From the NCBI GenBank assembly GCA_030435675.1, contig CM059624.1:12300769-12364768 (forward strand): DNA of 64,000 bases, in the 5' to 3' direction. The translations under genes were made by a program, and so were the position numbers. The notes beneath the pieces are model-generated. The model did not search any database. It had not been told where the DNA came from and worked only from the letters and a program-made list of their open reading frames with translations. This stretch comes from Steinernema hermaphroditum. Taxonomy: Eukaryota; Nematoda; Chromadorea; Rhabditida; Steinernematidae. Shown in pieces: positions 9,851 to 19,889 of this stretch; the first letter of the stretch is position 1, and each line of letters begins with the position of its first letter.

Positions 9851-12800
9851 TCAGAACGGAAGAGTGGAGTTGGCAAGATTTGTGGGCACGAAGCTCGATT
9901 TCATTTGGAGAAGGAACGAGAGATACGTGATTGTCAAGGAGACCGTCTGAAAGGAAAGGTTTGTATTAGGTCAAACATCAAAATTCTTTAGAATAGGACA
10001 CTTGAAACCAAGCTCAAAAATAATAACAAAATCCCATCTTTCAGATCACTGATTCCACATTCCAGTGTTTGGTTCCGAACCAGAGCACAGAACACCAGTT
10101 GACCTCTTTTTTTCCGGTTATATGCTAAGTACTTAAATAGTGGAGGCTCCTTTGACTGAAAGTTCTTTCACTCTCTCTACAGTACTCCTCAAGCAACATG
10201 ATGCTTCACGACCCTCCGGTGGCCAGATAATGGAATCCTGCTTCCAGCAGAGCTATTGCACCGTTCTGAACGGAAGTGATTTCGAAGATTGCCTCAAGGC
10301 CATGTTCGAACATGACCACTTTAACAACTTCTTCTTCCAGCTCACCTTTTTTACAAGTACTGTACTGTGTATACAGAGGTACTGTAGAGTGCGAAAGATG
10401 TAAAAAAAGAAAACCTTATCCTAATCTAGATCGATTCCATTCGGAACAAGAAGCCCGAAGACGAAATCAGAACACGCGTAGAACAGCCCAATGTTCAAAA
10501 GTAAACGGATCGGATTCTGGGCTCGTTGAAATCATCATGTTTCAGATCGGACATTCATCGCATAAAACACATGTTAGCGTTGTATCAGAGACATCTCCCC
10601 GAAAATAATTTCTTACAATTGTTAAAGGTTTGTTCCAAAAAGCAGTTCAGAGACGTCTTTTTCTAAGAGAGCCTTAGTTTGTAAACGTTGTGCCAGTGCC
10701 TCGGCGAAAGTGATTGAGTACCCAAGACTAGTTCCAGTATTTTACGTCTCCTTTTATGTTCACGCTTAAATTTCAAATGTCATTTCCGTGAATGTCTTCT
10801 GGTCAGACGAGAAAACGAAAAACAAGCTGGGCCTCATGTTTGGGTGCTCACGGAAATAACATTCCAATGACATTCAGTCTACATGTCCTTTTTGGGCCAC
10901 TCTGTTTGTCTCCTTTTGAAGTGAATGTTCTACCGTAGATCATGTGCAAAATGATTCGATCTTCGTGGTAAAGTATTGCAATCGAAACATCTTTCCTATC
11001 TTTAGAAATTATTCAAACAGATTCATCAGAATAAATTTATCCTTTACAGAATTTTGTTGCTGCGAAGTGTCATGGTTAGATGACATTTTCGTTTCTGTGT
11101 TTTTGAACTTTCTCCTATATGCCCGACCTCGGAACCGCCATCCAATCGACCAAAAATTGAGCCCCGGCACGGCGAATATTGCATTAATACATTAAGACAT
11201 ACGCGCTTCGCAATTCTGCATTCTTTCCTCATTGCCACTTAATCATGTTAAGTGCACGTGCGTCCCCCGGGAACACTCTCTCAGAGATCAATTGCCTTCG
11301 TTGTTGAAAAAGACACTTACAGTGAGAATGAGTGGCTTGCTGACTACGGCGAATCCCCAAACGGACACTCCTAAGTCGGTTTGATTGACGTGGGTGATAA
11401 AAACCTGGGCGATCTGATAGGTCTAAAGTGAAGAGTTGTGATTAGAGAGACACTTTTGAGGAGGACCTTTTCGCAAAAAGGCGCCCAGATGTGCTTGTTT
11501 GTGTAGAGGATCTTTTCGATTTTTGTGACCTGAAGCCGCTTATGCTCATCAAATGGATCCTTGTGGCACTTACAGAACTATGCAGCTTAGCTGGAACGGC
11601 AGTCAACCCAATGAGGGTGATCATGCAGGTCACCACCGACGGGAAGGTAAAGGCCGCGGCGTACCAAGACACTCTGAGGTTGATGAAGAACGCCAGAAGT
11701 GAGAAGATTGTAGTAGGAATATTCGATCCGATCATAACGAATGTGTAAACCTAAAGCTAGAATGTAGCGGACCCTATGGGCGATGGAGCCTGCCTCGAAT
11801 GTCCGATCCAGCGCATAGATGACGTCAGCCAACTGACAGTGTTTCAAATAGAATTCGAGCAACTCTTCTCCAGTTTCGCGACCGTTTTTTCCGACCTAGA
11901 GCACGTTTCTCTGTTTACCTTTCGAATTGGCGAAAAGGAAGAGATCAATGGGATATGCGATAGGTTTGTGAAACAACACCTCCTCACGCATATTCTATGA
12001 GTTTGGTCTCACCGTTGCAAGTTGCCTATTGAAATATTCCGACTCGAAGTAGGCCATCACCGTGCAAAGAATGTACTGCGTCATGCAGCACACCCAGATG
12101 AAAAAGGTGTAGGTAAAGATGGCGATGTTCAGTGGGATGAGCTTCTCATTTCCATAAACCTAGGAAAAAAAGATGATATGGAGAAAAGAAGCCTTTTAGT
12201 TCACGTTCATGGCCTTCACATCCAGCATAAGATAGTCACAAAATCCTGTTTCTACTGAGGCCACAGTGAAGACGGACACGATGATAACAACTCCAGTAAG
12301 CACGCCGGCGAACTTTATGACGAAGTAGATCCACGATTTGGCTTCCAACGCGCAGGCCGAACGATTGACTTTGTGGGTAAGACTGAAGATCTCGCCGAAG
12401 TAGTTCTTGCGCTGCCAGTAGATGCAGAAGAACTAAATCGGAAAAATCGTTGGGAGTAAAGCTGACAGTATTGAAAACGCATTTTAATATTTTAAATATT
12501 ATTAATTATTAAAATAAAAATATTAAATAAACATTTTAGTATTTTAAAATTATGCGGTTGGAGAATTGAATATCGGACACTTCATATACTCGCCGTCAAA
12601 AAAAACAAAGTCCGCACGTTCGGTCAGCGTGCGTGTGGTCTCCCCGATTTACAAGGGAAAACCAGAGTTGAGCATCATAGAAGCTCGATTTCTCTGCGCC
12701 TGTGGCGTTTCGCCGAAATCCGTCAAATACAAATTGTTCGTTAGTGGCCAGAGCGCCGCTCGTGCCAAATTTCGCTGCGAACCGTGCACTCTTTTCGTGC

Positions 12801-14665
12801 GAAAAAGTGTCTTTTCTCCGTGACTAGGTCTATTTTTCACGTTACAGGGAAATTTCAGGACAGGTTTCTGGGCAGAATGGTAACATTCCCCCGGTATGTG
12901 ATCGCAATCTATTGCAGACCTTCGCTTCTGCCGAAATCTGATAGTTCGGGATCATGCAAGATGAGCTCTACTTGTACATTGTCGTAGAGAGCGGACTATT
13001 CTTCGATTCTCATAGCATGCTCGTACCTGTCAGATTCCGTAACCGTCACGATCGGTGATAGATTGTGATCGCATACAGAACGAATTGCTGCCATTTTGCC
13101 GATAAAACAGTTCCGAAATATCTATGCAGCATCTAAATGAGACCTAGTCACGGAGAAAAGACACTTTTTCGCACGAAAAGAGTGCACGGTTCGCAGCGAA
13201 ATTTGGCACGAGCGGCGCTCTGGCCACTAACGAACAATTTCTATTTGACGGATTTCGGCGAAACGCCACAGGCGCAGAGAAATCGAGCTTCTATGATGCT
13301 CAACTCTGGTTTTCCCTTGTAAATCGGGGAGACCACACGCACGCTGACCGAACGTGCGGACTTTGTTTTTTTTGACGGCGAGTGTAAGTGCATCCTCTCG
13401 CCCTGTTTTTACCTATCCAAAATTGGGCGCATTCGAAAAGAATGACCCTTCCTTTTAGTTAGGAAGATAAAAGACCATCCACTTTCCATGAACAGCGACG
13501 TTCCTGACTAGCGACTAAATTTTCAGCAAAAATTAAATTAGTTTACTGATAGGAGCAATATACTGTAGTGGTGAGTCAATTGGCTCCTTAGGCTATGTAC
13601 TGCGGATTTCACATGGCTATTGTTCACGGGCTAACAAGTTTATATTTCGATATTGTACATATTATCAACTTGTAATGTTAAACGAGTGATAAACGAGTGA
13701 TGGCCGTTATTTGCCATTTCACTGATGGCAGACGTAGTGAGTGCATACATCGCCCTGATTGGCACTTATGAAAGTTTGAGTCTATTCAAAAAAGATGGAT
13801 AGGGATCTTCCACTTTGCGAGAGACGTTTCTGAATCACGGAACATTTGGATAGCTTGAATATATGGATATGGTGACTTTATGGATGCCTTCCACTTCCTA
13901 TGAAAGTTGTCGTTTGAAGGGAAGCCTAAGGCCTAGGAGAACGTTTTCCCGTTGCCCTTCTCAATTTTGGATAGTTGGAGGCTGGCAAGGACTCATAGGT
14001 GGAATTCTAACAAAGTTGAGACAATATGGCAGTTGGCATGCACAAAGTAAAATCCCAGGCTAGACGTACATCCTCATCTTTCTCCAGTCGAAACCCCAGT
14101 GCCGAAAAGACGGCCTTCAAAAATCGGTTTCAAACGGTTTGAAACGAGATCAAAAATTACATACACATAATGATTGGAAGTAATCTATATTATTACCGTA
14201 GCTTTATGTTAGGAGTCAAAACTCACAATAGATAGGATGGACTGGAAGGACCAAGTTAGCATGACAATCGTGAGAGCCGTCATCGCCGAGTAGTCGGCAT
14301 GGAAGAGAATGTAAATGAAGGAAAAGATCGTTTGGTAGGATGCTAAAAGATACCCGCTAAAAGTGGAACAAAAAGATTAGTTTACCCAAGGCTATGACTG
14401 CGCCCAAAAAGAGCCATCTCATCCAGTAGACAATTGGATGTTTGTCGTTTTCGATGTGCAGTGGGATGTAGAGGCCAGCGTACTTTATAAATTTGAAGAT
14501 GAATCCATAATGCGCCATCAACATGTCGTGTTGGTCGTCGTCCAAATCCCATAAGCAGTCCGGCGCCGACTTCTTCTTCTTCTTGACTTTCCCATTCTCC
14601 TCGTCAATCACAAGAACCGTCGGCCTTGGCATCGGCGACACACTGGATCCGCTCCCACTTTCCAT
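9851..14665 (-). CDS. Gustatory-receptor-like 7TM protein B (GUR/LITE-1/EGL-47 type)
   Basis: Nine exons (14665-14386, 14342-14227, 12432-12220, 12159-12013, 11895-11794, 11750-11574, 11529-11467, 11422-11321, 9946-9851) give 431 residues. The N-terminal part is cytosolic-like, with a lysine run (KVKKKKKSA) before the first membrane segment. The penultimate exon has WGFAVVSKPLILT and the last has TYLSFLLQ, the TM7 signature of this superfamily. Exons 4 and 7+8 equal their counterparts in gene A (147 and 165 nt). Intron 5 uses a GC donor (GCAGGC..TTTAG), where gene A has GT at the same place. Intron 2 (1.8 kb) holds a palindromic transposon and intron 8 (1.4 kb) a decayed MITE. Assignment of the last exon across the long intron rests on phase and motif. 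Confidence 0.75.
10626..10903. mobile_element. Decayed MITE related to the one at 6308
   Basis: The right end, read on the minus strand, is ACAGAGTGGCCCAAAAAGGA, close to the end of the 6308 element. The left end (GGTTTGTTCCAAAAAGCAG) is a weaker inverted match. The interior has inverted pieces around CATTTCCGTGAATG and CTCACGGAAATAACATTCC. It lies in intron 8 of receptor B. The left boundary is uncertain. Confidence 0.45.
12587..13384. mobile_element. 798-bp palindromic element (245-bp terminal inverted repeats)
   Basis: Arms of about 245 bp (12587-12831 and 13140-13384) are near-perfect inverted copies that begin ACTCGCCGTC and are flanked by TA on both sides. The roughly 308-bp centre is unique and has no transposase. 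TA flanks and ends suggest a non-autonomous Tc1/mariner-superfamily element. It sits in intron 2 of receptor B. The open frames found in both arms are the same frame read from the palindrome and are not genes. Confidence 0.8.
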
Positions 14666-16497
14666 GAGGGACGCGGCGTCAAGTGAGATGAACCCTTAGC
14701 GATCGGCTGGTTTATGAATATTTGACCAACTTGACTAATTTGCAGAAAAACTGGCGACCATTTGGTGCCGGTCAAATAGGGGCGACTAGCCCTGCCCTCT
14801 GGCGGGCCAATGAATGTGGGAGGGACCTTGGCGAGGGGACGAGTAAACAAAGACCTCACCGAAGAAGAGCCGTTTGTTTCTCGAAGCGGAAATTGCCTCA
14901 TCGGGTGCAGGATCGGATTTCTACCTAGGAGACAGACGACCTTTGGAGTGTTGGAGTTCGACCTGAGTGGGCGGCCTGTGAAATCAGAGTCAAAAAAGCG
15001 GAAATTTCGGGGCTTTTCCAGATTTCACTTTTATGACTTTAATTTTGAGAGCAAACCGCACACTACAGAATACAGACCCATAAAGTGCCTCCCCTCTGAG
15101 GTCACATTTCCGTGTTTTCTCATCTTCGGCCCCTCTATTGGGAACCAGTGTTTACGCAAAGATGAAGGGATGAAGGGTCCAATGTTTTTATGAAGCGCGT
15201 GATGAACCTATATCCGCGTTGTTTTGAAGCCTTGAAGCACGTAGGCCAAAACCAATCCTTCAAGCGTCTCTCGTTTAGTGCTCAAGTTCATAGAACAGCG
15301 CGTAAGTTTTGGCTGTAGCCAAGGGGCGCTTTGCAAAAAAGGGACAATTAAATAGCGGAAAGAGCAAAGTGTGCTGCAAATGGAAGACGCCAATTTTCTC
15401 TCTAATTGTGTCTTTTATGTGCCAGAGGAAGTTGATGAACGGGTCGAAAACGGATCTGTTTTGCTGAAGAAGTTGTTGCTTTAAGAAAGATTGGATAATG
15501 GATGGCAAAAATACAAAAAAAAAGGGCTGTGATCATCCGTCCATCACCTTTTCACCTAAACTTTCTAGCTACTGGCAGCTGCTGAGTCGTTTTATCAACT
15601 GAAAATCCACTCCACGCTCGTGTTACAATGTGCGAAAGCCATTAGATCGGCGTTGATCTGCAAGGATAATGGGCTCCCTCTTATCACTGTCAAATAGTCA
15701 AGCGCTTCTCAAACATAAAGAGCTAATCATGACGACCTCTCCCATTGAGAAACTTTAATAAATTCCGAAAAACTTTCAACTCAAGATTACAATTTGAAGA
15801 TCATTCTTTCACCTCCATCTACTTCCCCTAGAACCGCATGAAAAACAAAAATGTTGGTCTTATTTGCGACAACAAGCTTCCTGCAGGAGATTTTCCTTTA
15901 AATGTGGTGCGATTTTTAAAATAGCACAGCTTCTCAGAACGACTGCTAAAAACGGCAACGACGCAAAAGATGCACATCGAACAACAGTACACAGTCTTGC
16001 CGTGGCTTAAACGTTCACTTGGTTGGACGAAATGGTTAGAAAGTGAAAAGTAAATGTCGCCCAGGATTTTTACCCCAACAAGCTATTGAACCTGAAGGAG
16101 CCTTACACTGAGCTTTTCCTTTAACCAAGTTAGCTGTGAAACGACGCAGGGGATGCACATCGGATCAGAAAGGACTTGGTAGGGGCGTCGAACTCCCGAC
16201 CTTATGACTGTCATCTCAAAAGCTTATCCACTACACCACATCAACATTGCAATGCATTCCAGTGTAGTCCCATATAGGTCGCTCCCCACCTGAATTTCGT
16301 TCAAATTTGCTTTTTTATGGTATTTTCATAGGTAGAGATGTTTATCAGCATCAATTTCGAGATTTCTGTGTTATGCATGCACCTATGGCACACGATATCC
16401 TCCCACGATTTCCCTGCACGAGAACCGGCGAACTGTATTTTCAAAATCTCACGAATCTTCTGCCTTCCACAGTGGCACCTGCAGCCTTCCAGATGTC
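14666..16497. other. Intergenic region between divergent genes
   Basis: This separates receptor B (minus) from the EDEM2-like gene (plus) and should contain both promoters. An open frame of 127 codons at 14810-15193 (plus) has no recognisable domain, and I do not call it. The region 15868-16245 holds a repeat described separately. Confidence 0.5.
15868..16245. repeat. Two-copy repeat with a decayed tRNA-like segment
   Basis: Segments starting near 15868 (ACAACAAGCTTCCTGCAGG, then GACGCAAAAGATGCACATCG) recur about 185-200 bases later (CCAACAAGCTATTGAACC, then GACGCAGGGGATGCACATCG). On the minus strand of the second copy, 16245-16178 shows an A-box-like TGGTGTAGTGGATAAGC and a B-box-like GGGAGTTCGACGCC. 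The acceptor and anticodon stems do not pair. A tRNA-derived SINE or a tRNA relic fits better than a working tRNA. Confidence 0.35.
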
Positions 16498-19400
16498 ATG
16501 CTTCTCCGGATACCCAACTTCTTGCTAGTTCTTCTCCTCACACACTACAATGTCATCGGAATTGAGTTCTCCCGCGAGAAAATGCTCCACTACAGGTTCG
16601 TTCCCTATTCAGTCCAGCCATGATCCGATACTTTGCAGAGATCGCGTGAAATCTATGTTTTATCACGCCTACAATGGCTACCTCGAGCATGCGTATCCAC
16701 TGGATGAACTGAAGCCTATCACGTGCTCTGGTAGGGCAGGATTTTTCCAATTTGGCTGATGCAAGCAATGATTTTCAGGAATGGACACATGGGGAAGCTT
16801 CAGTCTGACGCTGATCGATGCGCTGGACACGCTTGTTATCATGGGAAACGAAACGGAGTTCAAGAGAGCTGTAGATTTGGTGCTGGCGAACGTGAAAGTC
16901 GACGCCAACGTGAATGTGAGCGTTTTTGAAACGAACATTCGAGTGGTGGGTGGACTTCTATCGGCTCACTTGATGTCCGGGAGAGTTAAAGGTATGCTAA
17001 CTGACTACCGCTAGATTCTAGCCCCTACTTTCAGACATGAACCTGGATCCCGGCTGGCCCTGCTCTGGTCCTCTCCTCGCTCTAGCCGAGCGCTTTGCTC
17101 AGAAACTCCTGCCTGCCTTCAACACCGAAACTGGAATGCCCTATGGAACTGTGAATCTCAAGTACGGAGTGCACCGCTACGAAACTCCCGTCACCTGTAC
17201 AGCTGGTGTCGGAACGTTCATCCTGGAATTCGGTACATTGTCGAGACTGACGGGTAACCCCCACTACGAAAGGATAGCTCTGAAAGCGCTGCAGGCGCTG
17301 TGGAAATCGCGATCAACCATAGGATTAGTGGGAAACCACATCAATGTGAAGACAGGTTGCTTCCAGTTGAAATTGTCGCTTTCTTATTGAGTGGTTTAGG
17401 TGCTTGGACGGCAACAGATGCTGGAATTGGAGCGGGAGTCGATTCGTACTTCGAATATTTGGCTAAAGGAGCTCTTCTATTCCAAAGACCGTTGCTCATG
17501 CGTCAGTTCAATGGTAATTTGCTTTGATGGGAGTGTGAAGATGAAGTAGATGTTTAGAGTACGAAAAAGCCATCAACAAGCACGTCAGGAAGGACGACTG
17601 GTTTATGTGGGTTTCGATGACGAAGGGACAAGTTTCGCTGCCAGTGTTCCAGTCGTTAGAAGCCTTCTGGCCTGGCGTTCTTGTAGGTCTTTGCATCTGG
17701 TGCCTGCTTTTACGTGGCTTCTTTAGACGTTGGTGGGAAACGTGGAAGACGCCCGCCGAATCATGCTCACCTACAATCAGGTAGTTCGTCAGTACGGCTT
17801 CCCGCCAGAGTTCTATCACATCAACAACCTCGAAACAGTTGCCGGTCGCGAAGGCTACCCTCTCCGGCCAGAAGTGGTCGAGAGCCTCATGTACCTCTAC
17901 AGATCCACCGACGATCCGTCGTTTCTCCACATTGCCGCCGGGATGATCGAAGCCATCGACCAAGGGGCGAAAACCAAGTGCGGCTACGCAACGGTGAAGA
18001 ACGTGAATGATCTGGTGAAGGAGGACCGGATGGAGTCCTTCTTCCTCTCCGAAACGACCAAGTACCTCTATCTGCTCTTTGATCCTGATAACTTCATGCA
18101 TAACGACGGCTCTGAAGCCAGGATTGTCCACACGACCAATGGAGAGTGTGCACTTGACGGTGCGTTTGGACCATATTAACTTGTTCTGAGATGGATTTTG
18201 CAGCTGGAGGGTACATATTCAACACCGAGGCTCATCCCATCGACCCCGCCGCGCTCTATTGCTGTGGATCGAAGCGCCAAAAGGACGTCGAAATGCTGCA
18301 GAAGTTTGAGGACAACATCGACTTTGTGAGTCTTCTGGACCTCGATGATCCGGCGCTGAAGGAACTGGGGAAGAAGCTCGACGAGAAGGACCTCAGCACA
18401 GAGGCTAAAGATCTCGGCATCTCCGAAGAAGATCAGGACAGAGCGGTGTACTTTTCGAGGAACTACAACTACGACGACGTCGAATACGAAGTGGAGAAGG
18501 AGGAAGACGTTCCACAATATGTTGACAAGAAGAGGGACGAAAGAGAGCAAGTGGGATCGGCTGGACTTGGCGTTGAAGCCGTCGAAGTTGGCTCCCAACA
18601 AACGCACATTCCTGCGCCAGTTACAAACGAAGAGGAACAGCGAAAAATAGCCAATCGCGAGGTACAGATCGGTGATTTGACGATGCAGCTATCATAATTT
18701 AGATGAAGAAGCTCGTGAACAACGTGGCCAGAATTGACAAGGCTCTCAAACATAACAAGAGAACGGGACAGTCATCGGAGAAGCTGACCGAAATGCTGAA
18801 GAAGATGAAGCACGAATACGGCGCTGTATTGAACGCGTCCAAAGATTTGGAACGCTTGGATATCAAGAGATTCGTTAAGCAGTTGGAGAAAGAAGCGAAA
18901 GCGGCCAAGGTACCGGTCGTTGCAGCTGAATGCGAGGTATTAAAATGAACGCGACGAATCGAACTGATCGTTTAAGGGCTGTTGTCGCAAACTCGACGAG
19001 CGCAGCGATTCGATCGCGCTTCGAAAAATGTTGAATACGGTTTATGGGAAGCACCTATATCCTCGCCAGGGTGTGCGGTTCGTACAAGGGCCCATTTGTG
19101 CGGAGAGCGACAAGCCGACGATTGAGAAACAGTACTTCAACATCCCACCAGGTATGCGGACAGATTGAACCGAGCGAGATGAACAGCGGCCGCCGAAAGA
19201 AAGTTAAAATGAGAAGGTCTCAAAGGGACAAGTTTCAGACAAGGAAAAACTGGGTGATTCAAAAAACGTAGCATGCATCCTTCGGATGCCGCAGATGCCG
19301 TGATAAGAGTTTCTCGGGTTACTGTAGGCCAAGAACCACTGGATCAGACAGTAGAAACATGCCATGTCTTCATTTTGCGTTGCCATTTGGGACTCAACCG

Positions 19401-19727
19401 GTCGTTTTTTTTACCGCTCCGATCACGTGGTCTGTCTAGAATGGAGACAGTGGACACCTTTGCACATTTTTTCGCCTTTTTCACGAGAGTTCTCGATACC
19501 TAGTCCTTGTTCTCTGCTAGATAAATCCTTCAGAAGTGTCGTCGACAGAGGAATTCTCACAAACGTTGGACGTCATCGAAGCGATTGACTTCTCAACGTT
19601 CAAGTACAGCCGCCTCGCCCTCGAGCAGTTCGATCTCCTCTCCGCTCCCATCCCCGGTTTCGCCTCTCTCTTCACGGGCGGCAGCCAAGTCCTTGCCAAA
19701 ACAGTCGCCAACGCGACGGTCGTATAA
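16498..19727 (+). CDS. edem-2: EDEM2-like ER degradation-enhancing mannosidase-like protein
   Basis: Eleven exons (16498-16595, 16639-16730, 16779-16991, 17035-17355, 17400-17513, 17558-17682, 17727-18159, 18204-18661, 18703-18936, 18977-19151, 19534-19727) give 818 residues. EDEM proteins help mark misfolded glycoproteins for ER-associated degradation by trimming mannose. A signal peptide ([14 protein letters not shown]) precedes a glycosyl-hydrolase family 47 domain at about residues 22-486. Motifs include [32 protein letters not shown] (with the acidic residue expected to be catalytic), [18 protein letters not shown] and [18 protein letters not shown]2 is the best match, rather than EDEM1 or EDEM3. 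About 330 residues follow the domain, rich in acidic and lysine residues and likely helical; human EDEM2 has a much shorter tail. The ATG lies 5 bases after a CTTCCAG acceptor. The subtype name is by similarity only. Confidence 0.92.
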
Positions 19728-19889
19728 TACATTCGATTTCCGGGTCAATTTGTTCATTCTGTGATAGATTCGTTAAGTTAAATAATAATTTATTGATTTC
19801 GATTTCGTGTTTTCGAGCTCGCCGGATACTTCCCAAGCTGTTTATCGTAGCCTTTTCAGTTTTCTGCTGCAACATCGCCCATTTTTCAG
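19728..19889 (+). promoter_or_regulatory. Short intercistronic region, probable operon junction
   Basis: Only 162 bases separate the EDEM2-like stop from the AspRS start. The stretch has an AT-rich tract (TTAAATAATAATTTATTG) that could serve 3' end formation, and a perfect TTTTTCAG acceptor immediately before the next ATG. This is the layout of nematode operons, where the downstream mRNA is trans-spliced. Leader usage cannot be seen from the DNA. Confidence 0.55.

Noticed and set aside
12566..13322. Protein-coding frames in the 12.6-13.3 kb palindrome
   Set aside because: The two frames are the same sequence read from each inverted arm of a non-coding element.
14810..15193. 127-codon plus-strand open frame upstream of receptor B
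   Set aside because: No domain, no splice context and ordinary composition; it may be 5' flank.
16178..16245. Functional tRNA on the minus strand
   Set aside because: A- and B-box-like strings are present, but the acceptor and anticodon stems do not pair.
17508..18131. 207-codon open frame antisense to the EDEM2-like gene
   Set aside because: It mirrors conserved mannosidase exons and has no domain of its own.
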